DNA of 64,000 bases from Galerina marginata (taxonomy: Eukaryota > Basidiomycota > Agaricomycetes > Agaricales > Galerinaceae). Below, in pieces: positions 45,223-54,607 of the stretch (positions within the stretch are counted from its first letter, which is position 1; each line of letters begins with the position of its first letter). The DNA lies in assembly GCA_023014335.1 (NCBI GenBank), contig JAECYW010000022.1:1178001-1242000 (forward strand), read 5' to 3'. The notes beneath the pieces are model-generated. The model was given only the letters and a program-made list of their open reading frames with translations. It ran no database searches and was not told where the DNA came from. The translations under genes and the position numbers were made by a program.

Positions 45223-46932
45223 ATGTCCATCGACCTCTCCTTAACCCGCCTCCAAAACCTCCTCCCCTCCCTCCCCTACACCCGCCCAACCCTCCACATC
45301 GCAGGCACAAACGGGAAAGGCAGCACCACCGCCCTCCTCTCCTCCATCCTCCTCGCCTCCGCCCCGCCGCTCCGCGTGGGGCGGTTCAACAGCCCGCACC
45401 TCGTGTCTGTCTTGGACTCCATCACCCTCGATGACCGACCCGTCTCTTTGGAAATGTACGCCAAGGCGAGAGGGGAGGTGGAGAGCGCGGATCGGGAGCA
45501 GGGGACGGGGCTCACCTCGTTCGAGCTCCTGACTATGAGCGCGCTCAGCATATTCGAGAACGCGCGTGTGGACATCGTCGTCCTAGAAGTCGGCCTAGGC
45601 GGGCGTTTGGACGCTACGAACGTGGTGGGCGATGAGAGCATCGTCGTCTCTGCGCTGGCTGCGGTGGATCTGGACCACCAGGCGTTTTTGGGGGGCACGG
45701 TTGGGCTTATTGCGAAGGAGAAAGCGGGGATCGCGAGGAGGGGCAAGCCGTTTGTGTTGGGGAGGCAGGGGCATGCGGAGGTGAGGGGTGTTGTGGAGGG
45801 GGTGGTGGGGAAAGTTGGCGGGGTGTTGGTCCCTGCTTTGGAGGTGCAGTTGGAGGAGGAGGGGAGGGCGTGGTCGCTTTTGGATGTGGATCCGAGCAGG
45901 GAGGGCGTACCTCCACCGCAGTCTGTGGTTGTCACCATGAAGTCCTTCAACCAACCACTGCACGCGCTCCTTCCTCTACACGGCGCACACCAACTAGACA
46001 ACCTCGGAACCGCTCTCGGCGTAATCGACGCTCTCCTCTCCTGCGCCGAGCAGGAGCCGGGGCTGGTTTCGCTGGACCTGAAGAAGCGCATCACGCTGGA
46101 CACTATCGCGAGAGGGATCCAAAACGCGGAATGGCCAGGCCGGCTGTCGTTCCACACCATCTCCGTCCCTGTCCCTAGAACCGCACCTTCTTCCACCACC
46201 GAGCCACCCGACACCGGACATGAAAGCGTCGACTTGCTCGTTCTGGCGGACGGTGCGCATAATCCTGCTTCAGCTGCGACGTTAGGCGCATATATCCAGT
46301 CCATCCTTCCTCCTCCGTCTCCAGCTCCTTCCTCCGCTTTCGCCTCCTCTCACCCCTCGTCGACCCCCGCCCCCCAACAGGCATCCCAGCCCGACGCGGT
46401 ACACATAACATACATCCTCAGCCTCTCCCACTCGCCTCCAAAAACGCCCCTCCAAACGCTCGGTCCAATCCTGCTGCCTCCGCCCGTGCCCGTGCCCGCT
46501 CCCGGCGCTGTTCCTCAACCGTCAGCCTCAGGGTCAGCGTCAACTCTACCTTTGACTTCGATCGCCCTCCTGAGGTTCACGCCCCCCGAAGGTATGCCAT
46601 GGGTCAAACCCGTTCCTCCTTCCGAGTTGGGAGGAGCCGTGAGAGAGCTCGTGCCGGGTCTTGAGGCGGGGAGTCTATGGGTCGAAGCTGAACCTGAACC
46701 CGTAATCGAACACCAGGAGGAAGGGAAGGAAGGGAAGACAGAAAAAGAAAAAGAAGAGGGAAGGAATCGAGCCCTGGAAGATGCGTTGAAGTGGGCTGCG
46801 GGTAGGCAGGTCGAGTTTGAGCACTCGGTGGGAGGTGGGGGGAGAAGAGGACGAAGCCTCATCGTGCTCGCTGGGAGCTTGTACCTCGTGGCTGATTTTT
46901 ATCGGCTTTTGGAGCGGTGGTTCGATGCATGA
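45223..46932 (+). CDS. FOL3: dihydrofolate synthetase / folylpolyglutamate synthase family
   Basis: Intronless, 569 residues, starting MSIDLSLTRL. Motifs of the Mur-ligase-type folate enzymes are clear: HIAGTNGKGSTTALLSS (ATP-binding loop, residues about 24-40), GRFNSPHLVSV, TSFELLTMSALSIF, VVLEVGLGGRLDATNVV, KEKAGIARRGKP, HQLDNLGTALGVIDAL and LADGAHNPASAATL. The enzyme ligates L-glutamate to dihydropteroate (or extends folates) using ATP. The compact N-terminus without mitochondrial leader fits FOL3-type dihydrofolate synthetase better than the longer MET7-type synthase, but the two are hard to separate by eye. The protein is well above the roughly 430 residues of yeast FOL3 because of a Pro/Ser-rich insertion (about 360-460) and an acidic Lys/Glu segment near 510. 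GC-rich relative to its neighbours. A broken 3' copy follows at 47.6-48.2 kb. Confidence 0.88.
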   Translation: MSIDLSLTRLQNLLPSLPYTRPTLHIAGTNGKGSTTALLSSILLASAPPLRVGRFNSPHLVSVLDSITLDDRPVSLEMYAKARGEVESADREQGTGLTSFELLTMSALSIFENARVDIVVLEVGLGGRLDATNVVGDESIVVSALAAVDLDHQAFLGGTVGLIAKEKAGIARRGKPFVLGRQGHAEVRGVVEGVVGKVGGVLVPALEVQLEEEGRAWSLLDVDPSREGVPPPQSVVVTMKSFNQPLHALLPLHGAHQLDNLGTALGVIDALLSCAEQEPGLVSLDLKKRITLDTIARGIQNAEWPGRLSFHTISVPVPRTAPSSTTEPPDTGHESVDLLVLADGAHNPASAATLGAYIQSILPPPSPAPSSAFASSHPSSTPAPQQASQPDAVHITYILSLSHSPPKTPLQTLGPILLPPPVPVPAPGAVPQPSASGSASTLPLTSIALLRFTPPEGMPWVKPVPPSELGGAVRELVPGLEAGSLWVEAEPEPVIEHQEEGKEGKTEKEKEEGRNRALEDALKWAAGRQVEFEHSVGGGGRRGRSLIVLAGSLYLVADFYRLLERWFDA

Positions 46933-47639
46933 GGCCTGAGGGATGGAGGTTCGGTGGTTCGGTGGGTAGGGAGTAAAAACGAGCGACGCCTTTCGGAGCC
47001 GAGTCTTGTGGTGTTTTCTTTTCTTGCGTGCGTGTAGGGTATGCGTTGGCGTGTTGTATTTTTTATATTCAGTCGATGTCGTTCTTATTATTACTTAGGT
47101 GAATTATTACGATGACGTTATCAGCTCTTTATTGGCTTTTTGGACTCGGGTTTCGGGTGTGGTTTTGGGTTTCTTTTTCCCTTTGTTAGAGCTTGTTCGT
47201 GGGTGATTAAGTACTTTCACTGGACGCCGTATTAATACAGTCTGTTCTGGTGCGTTTCTCTCTCTGTCTCTCTCTCTGCTCTTCTACTCGCTCATTTATT
47301 CTTATCGTGTATTCTATTCTCTCAGGCCTCATCCTTACCCCCTAACATTTTGGGCAGCCCCGAGTCATCCACCGGTCACCGGTCACCATCAACGTTTTTT
47401 GCGTATCTTCCATCCAAAATCTGCTCGAATCCTGGGTTGCTCTACTCTACTCTCGATGCTCCAGGATATCTGATTCTATGTGGTTCTGTCTTTCCTCGTT
47501 TACCGTCTCTAGACTTATACAAGAATCGAGATTCGAGGCCCGGAATTTATTTGTACGCCAGTTTACGCTCCCAGATCTAGGAAGGTTGAACTTCATGAGG
47601 GTTACCGACCTTATTGTCTTCTTTTTTTAGACTTTCCTC
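46933..47639. other. 3' flank of the dihydrofolate synthetase gene
   Basis: 46980-47110 is also present, diverged, downstream of the broken copy (48300-48420), with shared CTTGTGGTGT(G)TTCTTTT and ATTCAGTCGATGTCGTTCTTA segments. No other gene. Confidence 0.5.
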
Positions 47640-48157
47640 AGTCCTGTTCTTTTCTCCGATCTGGGTCCAATTCTGGTTCCTGCGCCCTTACCCGTACCCG
47701 TGCCCGTGCCCGCGCGTGCCCTCTCAGGCCGCTACGCCTACGTTGCCTTCAGTTTCAATCGCCCTCCTGAGGTTCACACCCCCCGAAGGTATGCCATGGG
47801 TCAGAATCAAACCCGTTCCTCCTCTCGAGTTGGAAGGAGTCGTGAGAGAGCTGTTGCCTTGTCTTCCAGAGGCGGATCTGTGGGTCGAGGGTGAAGCTGA
47901 ACTCAAACCCGCGCGAAGTTGAGGCTGAGGCTGAACGCCAGGAGGAAGGCGGAAAAGGAGGAAGGCAGGAAGAGGGGAAGAAGGAGGAAGGGAAGAATAA
48001 AGCCCTGGAAGATGCGCTTAAGTGGGCTGCGGGTAGGCAGGTCGAGTTTGACCGCCAGCTGGGAGGTGAGGGGAGAAGAGGACGAAGCCTCGTCGTGCAT
48101 GCTGGAAGCTTGTACCTCGTCGCTGATTTTTATCGGCTTTTAGAACGGGGGTTTTGA
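47640..48157 (+). pseudogene. C-terminal fragment of duplicated dihydrofolate synthetase
   Basis: Corresponds to the last 165 or so residues of the neighbouring intact gene. SIALLRFTPPEGMPWV (plus RIKPVPP), VVRELLPCLPEADLWVEGEA and, after a frame change near 47915, NKALEDALKWAAGRQVEF and SLYLVADFYRLLERGF* are all recognisable. The Pro/Val low-complexity lead-in is also kept. One frameshift and the missing 5' two-thirds make it non-functional. Duplication included the 3' flank. Confidence 0.8.
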
Positions 48158-48789
48158 GGTTTGATGTTTGATGTTTGAGTTTTGGGTTGGGTTTCTTGGA
48201 GGTTTTTTGGTGGTTGGGCTGGGATGTTGGTGGGTGAGGGATGGAGCTCGAGCGTCGGCGGGTGAGGGTGATGGGTGGGGTAGAAAAGAACAAAGCCCTT
48301 TTTAAATTCGGAGTCGTGTCTTGTGGTGTGTTCTTTTTTGGCGTGCTATACGAGTTTTCGTTTTGTATTTTTTATGTTCAGTCGATGTCGTTCTTACTGT
48401 AGGTAAAATATCACGATGACTTTGCCTGACATTTATCGGCTTTTGGACTGGCGTTTCCGGTTTGGATTTGGGGAGGCTGTCAATCGGACGGTTATAATAA
48501 CTCAGTCGCGCATTATTCATTCTTGAATGTGATGCGGATGCGTACTACTCCGCCCTTCCTTTAGGTTCTACTCGCTCATTTTTTTGTTGTCGTGAATTCT
48601 CTGTAAGTTGATGCAATTAATTAACTAACTTCAGGCTAATTCCTCTCGTTGACGCGGATGGGCGGATTGAGCAATGAGATGCAATGCGCAGCCGATATGG
48701 TAATTCAGTGTCTATTTTCGGTGTGACGGTGTTCGGCTTCAATATAGCTGGTAAAGGAAGGCACGAGCGACAAAACTTGGCTGAATTTT
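48158..48789. other. duplicated 3' flank and spacer
   Basis: Holds the copied 3' flank of dihydrofolate synthetase (48300-48420). 48600-48800 resembles 50000-50210 (shared GACGCGGATG, GTAATTCAGTG/GTAATCCAGTG and GAGCGACAAAAC segments). No gene. Confidence 0.45.
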
Positions 48790-49580
48790 TTAGAAGATTT
48801 CACCGAAGGTTTTGGAAAGCAGGAGGAACCCTATTTCGACTGTCGAATACTGGTCCTTGGCCTCATTCAAGAGGGCCGGCCACCCTGCTCCAATGTTAGG
48901 ATCTATCTCCGTCCATTCCTTAACGGTCCCCCTTTCAGTGATGCTTTTGGTCCTCATATATAATAGGACAGTTTTATCTGTCGGGAGGTTAAATTTTGCA
49001 ATACCCATGGCCTTCGTACGCTAGACTTTGGTTGAGTCAAAGAAAATACGTAAGGAGAAGTTTGAAATCCCCTACTTGATAAGTGTTCGGAAGGAGGACT
49101 AGAACACTCCTTGAATTGGCGTGTCCATGTACTTCTCTACTGGTGAGTGTGCCTATAACTGAAGAAACTTGTGCCCGAGATTCTGACGCTTTGCTGGCCA
49201 GGCGTAGGTGGTTACCGTCCTTTACTACTTCGTTCCAAAATTCAGGAATAATTCTTGCCCATATAAATTTCCCACTGGGTTCTTTCATACGACACTTTAG
49301 AGACATCCCACCGGATGTGTCTATCCCCGTGGTGTGGATGTTCTCATCGAAAATTTGGAGAGCGATGGTCATCGCAGCCTGGTTCTATATCAGTTCGTTC
49401 ATGTATACGTCTGTTGGGGCAAAGAATGACCTCGTAGGACTTTGGAAATGGCACAGCGACATGGTCCTCCACCTGGTCCTCGCCTACCATCGAGATCAGT
49501 ATTTTTCCCGATGGCACCGTGTTATCGTAGAGTGTTCGCAGATCCTGACCGATTTGCGGATCTTTTCCGGGTTGGTTCAT
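48790..49580 (-). CDS. tandem ubiquitin-like-fold candidate, subfamily B copy 2 (intact)
   Basis: Start ATG at 49580 (MNQPGKDPQIGQDLRTL). Exon 1 ends FPKSYE; exon 2 holds AAMTIALQIFDENIHTT, MSLKCRMKEPSGKFIWARII and PEFWNEVVKDGNHLRLASKA, ending at NTYQ. Exon 3 runs MGIAKFNLPTDKTVLLYM, then RTKSITERGTVKEW and DPNIGAGWPALLNEAKDQYS to the stop at 48790. It is the uninterrupted counterpart of 39.5-40.9 kb, with most residues identical, and its promoter (TATA and CACGTG at 49.68-49.71 kb) is conserved too. The tail after STVEI differs (GFLLLSKTFGEIF against WVKDF), so one copy changed its 3' end. Two beta-grasp-like units; function unknown. Confidence 0.72.
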
Positions 49581-50562
49581 TGGTTTCTTGGTTAGATGAT
49601 TGCTATATAGCAGGCTGGTGTAGGCGTTCTCGATGGTGGGTGTTAAATGATATACGCCCAAAGAACCTGGGTCCTTTGACGACTATATTTAAACCACAAA
49701 CTCGCACGTGGCTATCACTTGGTAGGAATTTCTTGGTTTAAAGATCAGTTTTTTTTCGCAATGAATGTTGTACTTGTGTATCGAATACTGGACATGCGAC
49801 TCGCGAGAAGTGCTGGAGGTACGATAATATGCACCGAAATGCGGCGTTCAGCCGTTCGAACATGCCGGTTGACATTCTCTCACCGTGAAAATTTATTGGA
49901 TGGAGTTGAAGTAATCCATGAAAGAATACCTAAGCTTTACATCGTTTCTATTACTCGAGTAGCTGCAAATTTGATGTAGTGTTGATACTATCGTTGGCAA
50001 CCAGGTTGATTAAATGAACTGACTTTCAGTCCAGGCCCTCCCGTCGACGCGGATAGATGGATAGATCTAGAGCCTAGAGGTGCTAGAAGTACTTATACGC
50101 CGATTACGGTAATCCAGTGCCCATTTTTGGTGGGACACTTTATTGTACGAGTAATTGGAGAAGGAAGGTGCTGGTACGAAAGTGGAGCGACAAAACCTAG
50201 GTGAAATTTATCTAAAAATTCACCTGTGTGTAGGAAGGTTTCTTTTTGCTGCTTTTATGATACAAGCAGGAAAATGTTGGAAAAATGAAGCGAGGCGTAT
50301 GTTTTTGGGTACTTACACGTGACTCTTCGATCTCGGCCCAAAATCATCGGAAATGTCACTGACATGATGAGAGAATCTTTCCTTTCTTTTCTTTTCCCAA
50401 CATTCGAAAGTAACTGGTTACTATCGCTGGTTGATCCTGCTTTCTTCTTCAAGTTTGTTACATTCCTCTCCACCGTCGTTGTATTCACTCCTTTGGCGGA
50501 GCCATTCCCATTAAACCTATCCTGTTTTGCGGATCTTAGGCTTGTCTCCTGGTCAAGCCAAA
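49581..50562. other. divergent intergenic region
   Basis: Contains the CACGTG (49705-49710) and TATATTTAAA promoter of the minus-strand gene and the leader of the MBL gene. 50000-50210 resembles 48600-48800. No supported gene. Confidence 0.45.
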
Positions 50563-51834
50563 ATGTCAAGTCCAGACAACCGTCCCTCAGCTCAAGGCTG
50601 CCTTAACTTGGAGCACCTCAGGCCTATTCTCACCCATTTAAATGCTGATACATCTTGGCTTCTCAGCCTACCGCTACTTCCTGCCCACCCCAAACCCAAT
50701 CCGTCAGAGTCAGCCACTGGCAGCATCAAGAAAGAGAAACTATATTTCCACATCCTCCTCGATCCCTGGTTTCGAGGCTCCCAATCGGACGTTGCAGCGT
50801 TCTTCTCTGAACAGTCGCACGCGACGCCTTCTGCCGTCCAGTCTATCCCAGAGCTCCTCCGGCTCATCTCCTCTCTTGACTCTTCCGCTTCCGCTCCTGA
50901 CTCTAATACAGAATCTAAATCTGAACCAATCTTCAGCTCGCAAGAGGGCGAAATAGACGGAGTCCTCATCTCGCACGAGTTCACGGATCACATGCATCAA
51001 GCCACTCTCCGTGAAATATCCCCCGCCGTACTGGTATACGCTCCAGCCAAAGCAGCGGGGATCATCCGTTCCTGGAATCATTTTCGCAGAGTTATAACTG
51101 TGGTAAACGTTACCCGCGAAGGCGACGCACCCATAGGCCCAAAATGGAAAGACGAACTGCCATGGACAATCGAGGGTTTACCGAGCTGGTTACGATTCGG
51201 TCGGCTCGAGGAGGGCGGTAAGAGTTTATTGGGATATCATGGTGCTCTCGTCATCGTTTTCGACACCGCTGCCCCGCGACACCCTGTTGAACGAGGAGTG
51301 GACGCTGAAGCAATAATATACACTCCACACGGTATTTCTCCCTCCCCTCTCAGGCCTTTATTCAAGTACCCTTCGCCAATTCGCGTCTTATCGCTTCTGC
51401 ACGGGTTGCACGACGTACGACTGTCAAAGGGGCAGTTGAATTTAGGAGCGAAGAACGGTTTGGCTGTTCAGAAATTGATCAAGGCGCGGTATTGGATCGG
51501 GACGCACGACGAGGTTAAGAAGGGCAGTGGGATAGTGTCGTGGTTTTTGTTGAGGAAGGCGTGGACGCTTGAGGAGGCTATGAAGGAGGTTTCTGAGGAG
51601 GGGGAGGAGGTAGGTAAAAGGCAAGGGGCTACGCCCGGAAGATTCCGAGACACGATGTTACCCTCCAATGTACCATCATTTGCAACCGGAGTCCTGGTCA
51701 GGGTCTCCTATATGAGGAAGGAGACTCCTGGAACCGCTCGGCAAACGCGCGCTCAACCGCGGACGCGCCAAAAACGCGCCGTTCTCTGCGACCCTCTCTT
51801 ACCATTGCATGCAGCGCAATTGGTATATTTCTGA
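50563..51834 (+). CDS. metallo-beta-lactamase-fold protein, C-terminus altered by MITE insertion
   Basis: ATG at 50563 (MSSPDNRPSAQGCLNLEHL). The frame is 423 codons long as it now stands. MBL-fold features are FHILLDPWFRGSQSDVAAFF (the strand with the first conserved Asp), VLISHEFTDHMHQATLREI (equivalent of the HxHxDH motif, here H-E-F-T-D-H, lacking the middle histidine), ALVIVFDTAA, EAIIYTPHGI, VLSLLHGLHDV and YWIGTHDEVKKGSGIVSW. This matches the UlaG/RomA-like fungal branch, probably a soluble hydrolase; substrate unknown. From 51622 the frame runs into an inserted element. The original end, GKRLVDEIEFKDVENGG with a stop at about 52249, is still readable beyond the insertion. The product therefore has about 71 foreign residues (51622-51834) in place of some 18 native ones, which may or may not be tolerated. 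Confidence 0.8.
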   Translation: MSSPDNRPSAQGCLNLEHLRPILTHLNADTSWLLSLPLLPAHPKPNPSESATGSIKKEKLYFHILLDPWFRGSQSDVAAFFSEQSHATPSAVQSIPELLRLISSLDSSASAPDSNTESKSEPIFSSQEGEIDGVLISHEFTDHMHQATLREISPAVLVYAPAKAAGIIRSWNHFRRVITVVNVTREGDAPIGPKWKDELPWTIEGLPSWLRFGRLEEGGKSLLGYHGALVIVFDTAAPRHPVERGVDAEAIIYTPHGISPSPLRPLFKYPSPIRVLSLLHGLHDVRLSKGQLNLGAKNGLAVQKLIKARYWIGTHDEVKKGSGIVSWFLLRKAWTLEEAMKEVSEEGEEVGKRQGATPGRFRDTMLPSNVPSFATGVLVRVSYMRKETPGTARQTRAQPRTRQKRAVLCDPLLPLHAAQLVYF

Positions 51835-52185
51835 GGGCTACAAATATACTGTCATCTTCTCAAATATTTGACCCGTCCTGACACTCAGACGAGCTTGTTT
51901 TTCTACTAATTTTGGCCGCATTGTGAACAGCTGAGGTATACATCCACGCGATGATAAAATCACCCTTTGTAATTTCTTAGACAGAATACAGACACTGCTA
52001 TGCCAACTTGCATGTCATTGCAACTCAAGGATATTGGACCAGTAGTCGCTCGTCAAGTGTCGATCCCGAGCGGTTCCAGGAGTCTCCTTCCTCATATAGG
52101 AGACCCTGACCAGGACTCCGGTTGCAAATGATGGTACATTGGAGGGTAACGTCGTGTCTCGGAATCTTCCGGGCGTAGCCCCTTG
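51622..52185. mobile_element. 564-bp MITE, 120-bp inverted repeats, 8-bp target duplication (hAT-like)
   Basis: Ends are CAAGGGGCTACGCCCG... and its inverse. The inverted repeats cover 51622-51741 and 52066-52185 with a single mismatch by my reading. GTAAAAGG flanks both sides (51614-51621 and 52186-52193). An 8-bp duplication is typical of hAT transposons. No transposase lies inside. Near-identity of the arms and the exact target duplication point to recent insertion. Confidence 0.88.
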
Positions 52186-52193
52186 GTAAAAGG

Positions 52194-52909
52194 CTCGTTG
52201 ATGAGATCGAGTTCAAGGACGTGGAGAATGGGGGAAGGGTCGTTCTTGAATAAAAGTACGTTTACTTTTTTCGGGTTTGAAAAGTACTCAGTTCTCGTGT
52301 TTCTATAGTTCAGTAAAACTGTTATTGTAGTACAAGTCCTCAATGGTACTCGAGACGAAGCGATCTGCTTCTCATCGGTCACTTGTGCATCAATATGTTA
52401 CTCTAGCGAAGAAGAGTTTCGTCTGGTTTGGAAAGCCTCTGTGTTCTCACCGCTGCTATGGTATCGTTTGTTGTGTTACATGAATGTCTTCCTACGACAC
52501 TCGGTTAGGTGTTGGCAGGCTTGCCCACAATATGTCAAGTTCAAGCGTGTATAAATTATATCTAATCTATCAACCATGCGTCAAGCAGGTCGCTCTTTAC
52601 TATCAAATATCTATAGACTGCGGTGACTCAATAATGATTCCGGCAGGATTTTGGAGTCGAGACAGAGACTGGGTTTCATACTACTGGCTTCACAACAATT
52701 TAAGTTGCCTCCATGGACAAAGAAGTCAACAATAAGAAAGCAACATCTATACCCGGTGTTGTCGGTTATTTTATCAGGGTGAAGTTTTTCTCATGAAGGT
52801 TTACCACGACCCTGTTAACGTTCATCCCCGCCACTGACCGCACAGCATGCTCAACAACGCCTCATGGTCTTGGGCGGTGCTCGTCACAACTTGCTCGGAA
52901 CCATAAGCC
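52194..52909. other. intergenic, no further gene
   Basis: Starts with the displaced 3' coding end of the MBL gene (to about 52249). The rest holds only short frames and the modin-like gene promoter. Confidence 0.45.
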
Positions 52910-54607
52910 ATGTCCAGTCCAGACGCAGTATCCCTTGTCGCGCTCATCGTATCTCTGGTCGCACTAGTTCTTACTCTTCTCCAAGTAGCCCAACAATACA
53001 TCGCCACAGCCTCCGATTATCGACATTGCTCTGAACGAACAGTTGGCGGCTGGCACAGAAGAAGTCGGCGCCGATTCCTGTGGAGCGAGCTACGCTTCGA
53101 GGTCCATTTTGCTACCCCGATCATCCAAGTCGGCGTGATTCCCACAGATAGCAAAGACAGAAACCCTTATGCGATACCAGTCAGCGAATCCGAAAAGACC
53201 CCCTCAAATCTCAGGTCTGCAAGTGGGGCCCAATACGTTCTTCATACTTCGGAGGGCGATAAACTATATTCCTCCTCACAAAAACCCTGGTTCCTTGATC
53301 TCCAAGGGACACGCCCAGAAGCCCAATGCACTTGGCTCTCCCTCTTGAACGACGTAACGATAACACGTCTACAAATCGGGGTCGATGAGCGCACGCTCTC
53401 GTATGACTTCATGCCCGACGGAATCAAGAAACCTTTGGCGCAAATGGATCGGAAATCATTCTTGACGCTGATGTCTCTTTTTCAGGTATCATGGCAAGAA
53501 GGATGGGGCAGGGAAATCGGAGAAAAACCCGAATCGGGAGGTGGTAAACGAGAGACCCCAAGCGGCGCTGGTCCATACTGTGAAGTTACCTCGCGAACCC
53601 TTGCCAATTTTGGCACCGTCATATCCTATCGCTCATTTAACCTTCAACCAACGCGCAAGTTTTACATTGTTTCGGAAAGAGCGCGATCGGCGATGTTCAA
53701 TCGCTTTGATTTGGGATTCCACGTCGCTTTAACACACTCCTCCGATGAAGCGTATAGGACTTCGTTGGCGCTTGCCGATGAGAGCTCAGCAGACACAGTC
53801 CAAGGTCTTTATCAGGCTAACAATGGTTACGCCCCTGGTTTAGCAGAGGTCATTTTATGCTTTGCTGAAGCAGAAATGCCTAAAGCCATCGAACATGGCA
53901 CGGATGATTTCGTATCCGTCTTCTCCGCTCGATCCTTGGGGACCATCTTTGACACCCATGCAGTTGGCCGTCTTCTTGAGGGCGACGCCGAAATAGAAAA
54001 CTCGAATGCAGATGCTCAGAAATTCGCTAGCTGGGCAAAGAATTATATCTCATCATCATCAGCAATTCACGGCGACATGGCCAGGTTGCCAGCCGATCAA
54101 CTTCGAGCGGCACTGAAGATCGCTACTTCGTACTTCGGGAAGGAAAGTCAACGACGTGACCCTATATCATGGTCTGAATCTCGAAAATGCCTGGACGTTA
54201 TCAAATTGCTCGACCAACAATTAAGCACGCTTTGCCGCCTGCTTGCTCCCAATCAATCCGAGCTCTCGGTGCACCGCGAGCTCGCCCAACTTCAGATTCG
54301 TCTTGGCTGCACGGTCTTTAACGATACCTCCGCTCGAGCTGAGCTATCCGGTGGCTACTGGATTGATTTCGTTGGCGTCCTCGTTGCAGAAAAGTATGTG
54401 GAAATCTGCGCCACTATAGGAAAGAAATATCCGGAAAGTAGAGACGAGGTGACGCGTGGCTATGTGATTAACAGGTTGATGAGAGGCTTGTTGTGGCGCA
54501 TTCATAACGGGAATTGTTCATCAAACCAGACCCACGATGAACGTTTGCTGGAGTGCTCATTGAACAGCCGTTGGCTTTCAGACGCCTCTACCCTTTGGAT
54601 AGATTGA
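52910..54607 (+). CDS. modin-like membrane protein
   Basis: Intronless, 565 residues. The N-terminal membrane helix (VSLVALIVSLVALVLTLLQV) is followed directly by AQQYIATASDYRHC and RRFLWSELRFEVHFATPII. This N-terminal signature (hydrophobic helix, QQY.ATA..YR.C, R.RW/F.W.E.RFE....TP) is that of the fungal modin family, which takes its name from a gene studied in Podospora cell-death (incompatibility) work. Molecular function is not established. The middle has CTWLSLLNDVTITRLQIGVD; the C-terminal half is helical with few recognisable motifs. The protein probably anchors in a membrane with a large cytosolic part. The frame is clean and codon use looks normal. Confidence 0.75.
   Translation: MSSPDAVSLVALIVSLVALVLTLLQVAQQYIATASDYRHCSERTVGGWHRRSRRRFLWSELRFEVHFATPIIQVGVIPTDSKDRNPYAIPVSESEKTPSNLRSASGAQYVLHTSEGDKLYSSSQKPWFLDLQGTRPEAQCTWLSLLNDVTITRLQIGVDERTLSYDFMPDGIKKPLAQMDRKSFLTLMSLFQVSWQEGWGREIGEKPESGGGKRETPSGAGPYCEVTSRTLANFGTVISYRSFNLQPTRKFYIVSERARSAMFNRFDLGFHVALTHSSDEAYRTSLALADESSADTVQGLYQANNGYAPGLAEVILCFAEAEMPKAIEHGTDDFVSVFSARSLGTIFDTHAVGRLLEGDAEIENSNADAQKFASWAKNYISSSSAIHGDMARLPADQLRAALKIATSYFGKESQRRDPISWSESRKCLDVIKLLDQQLSTLCRLLAPNQSELSVHRELAQLQIRLGCTVFNDTSARAELSGGYWIDFVGVLVAEKYVEICATIGKKYPESRDEVTRGYVINRLMRGLLWRIHNGNCSSNQTHDERLLECSLNSRWLSDASTLWID

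Noticed and set aside
45276..46304. Long minus-strand frame (342 codons) opposite dihydrofolate synthetase
   Set aside because: Antisense artefact of a GC-rich coding region; the plus strand has all folate-synthetase motifs.
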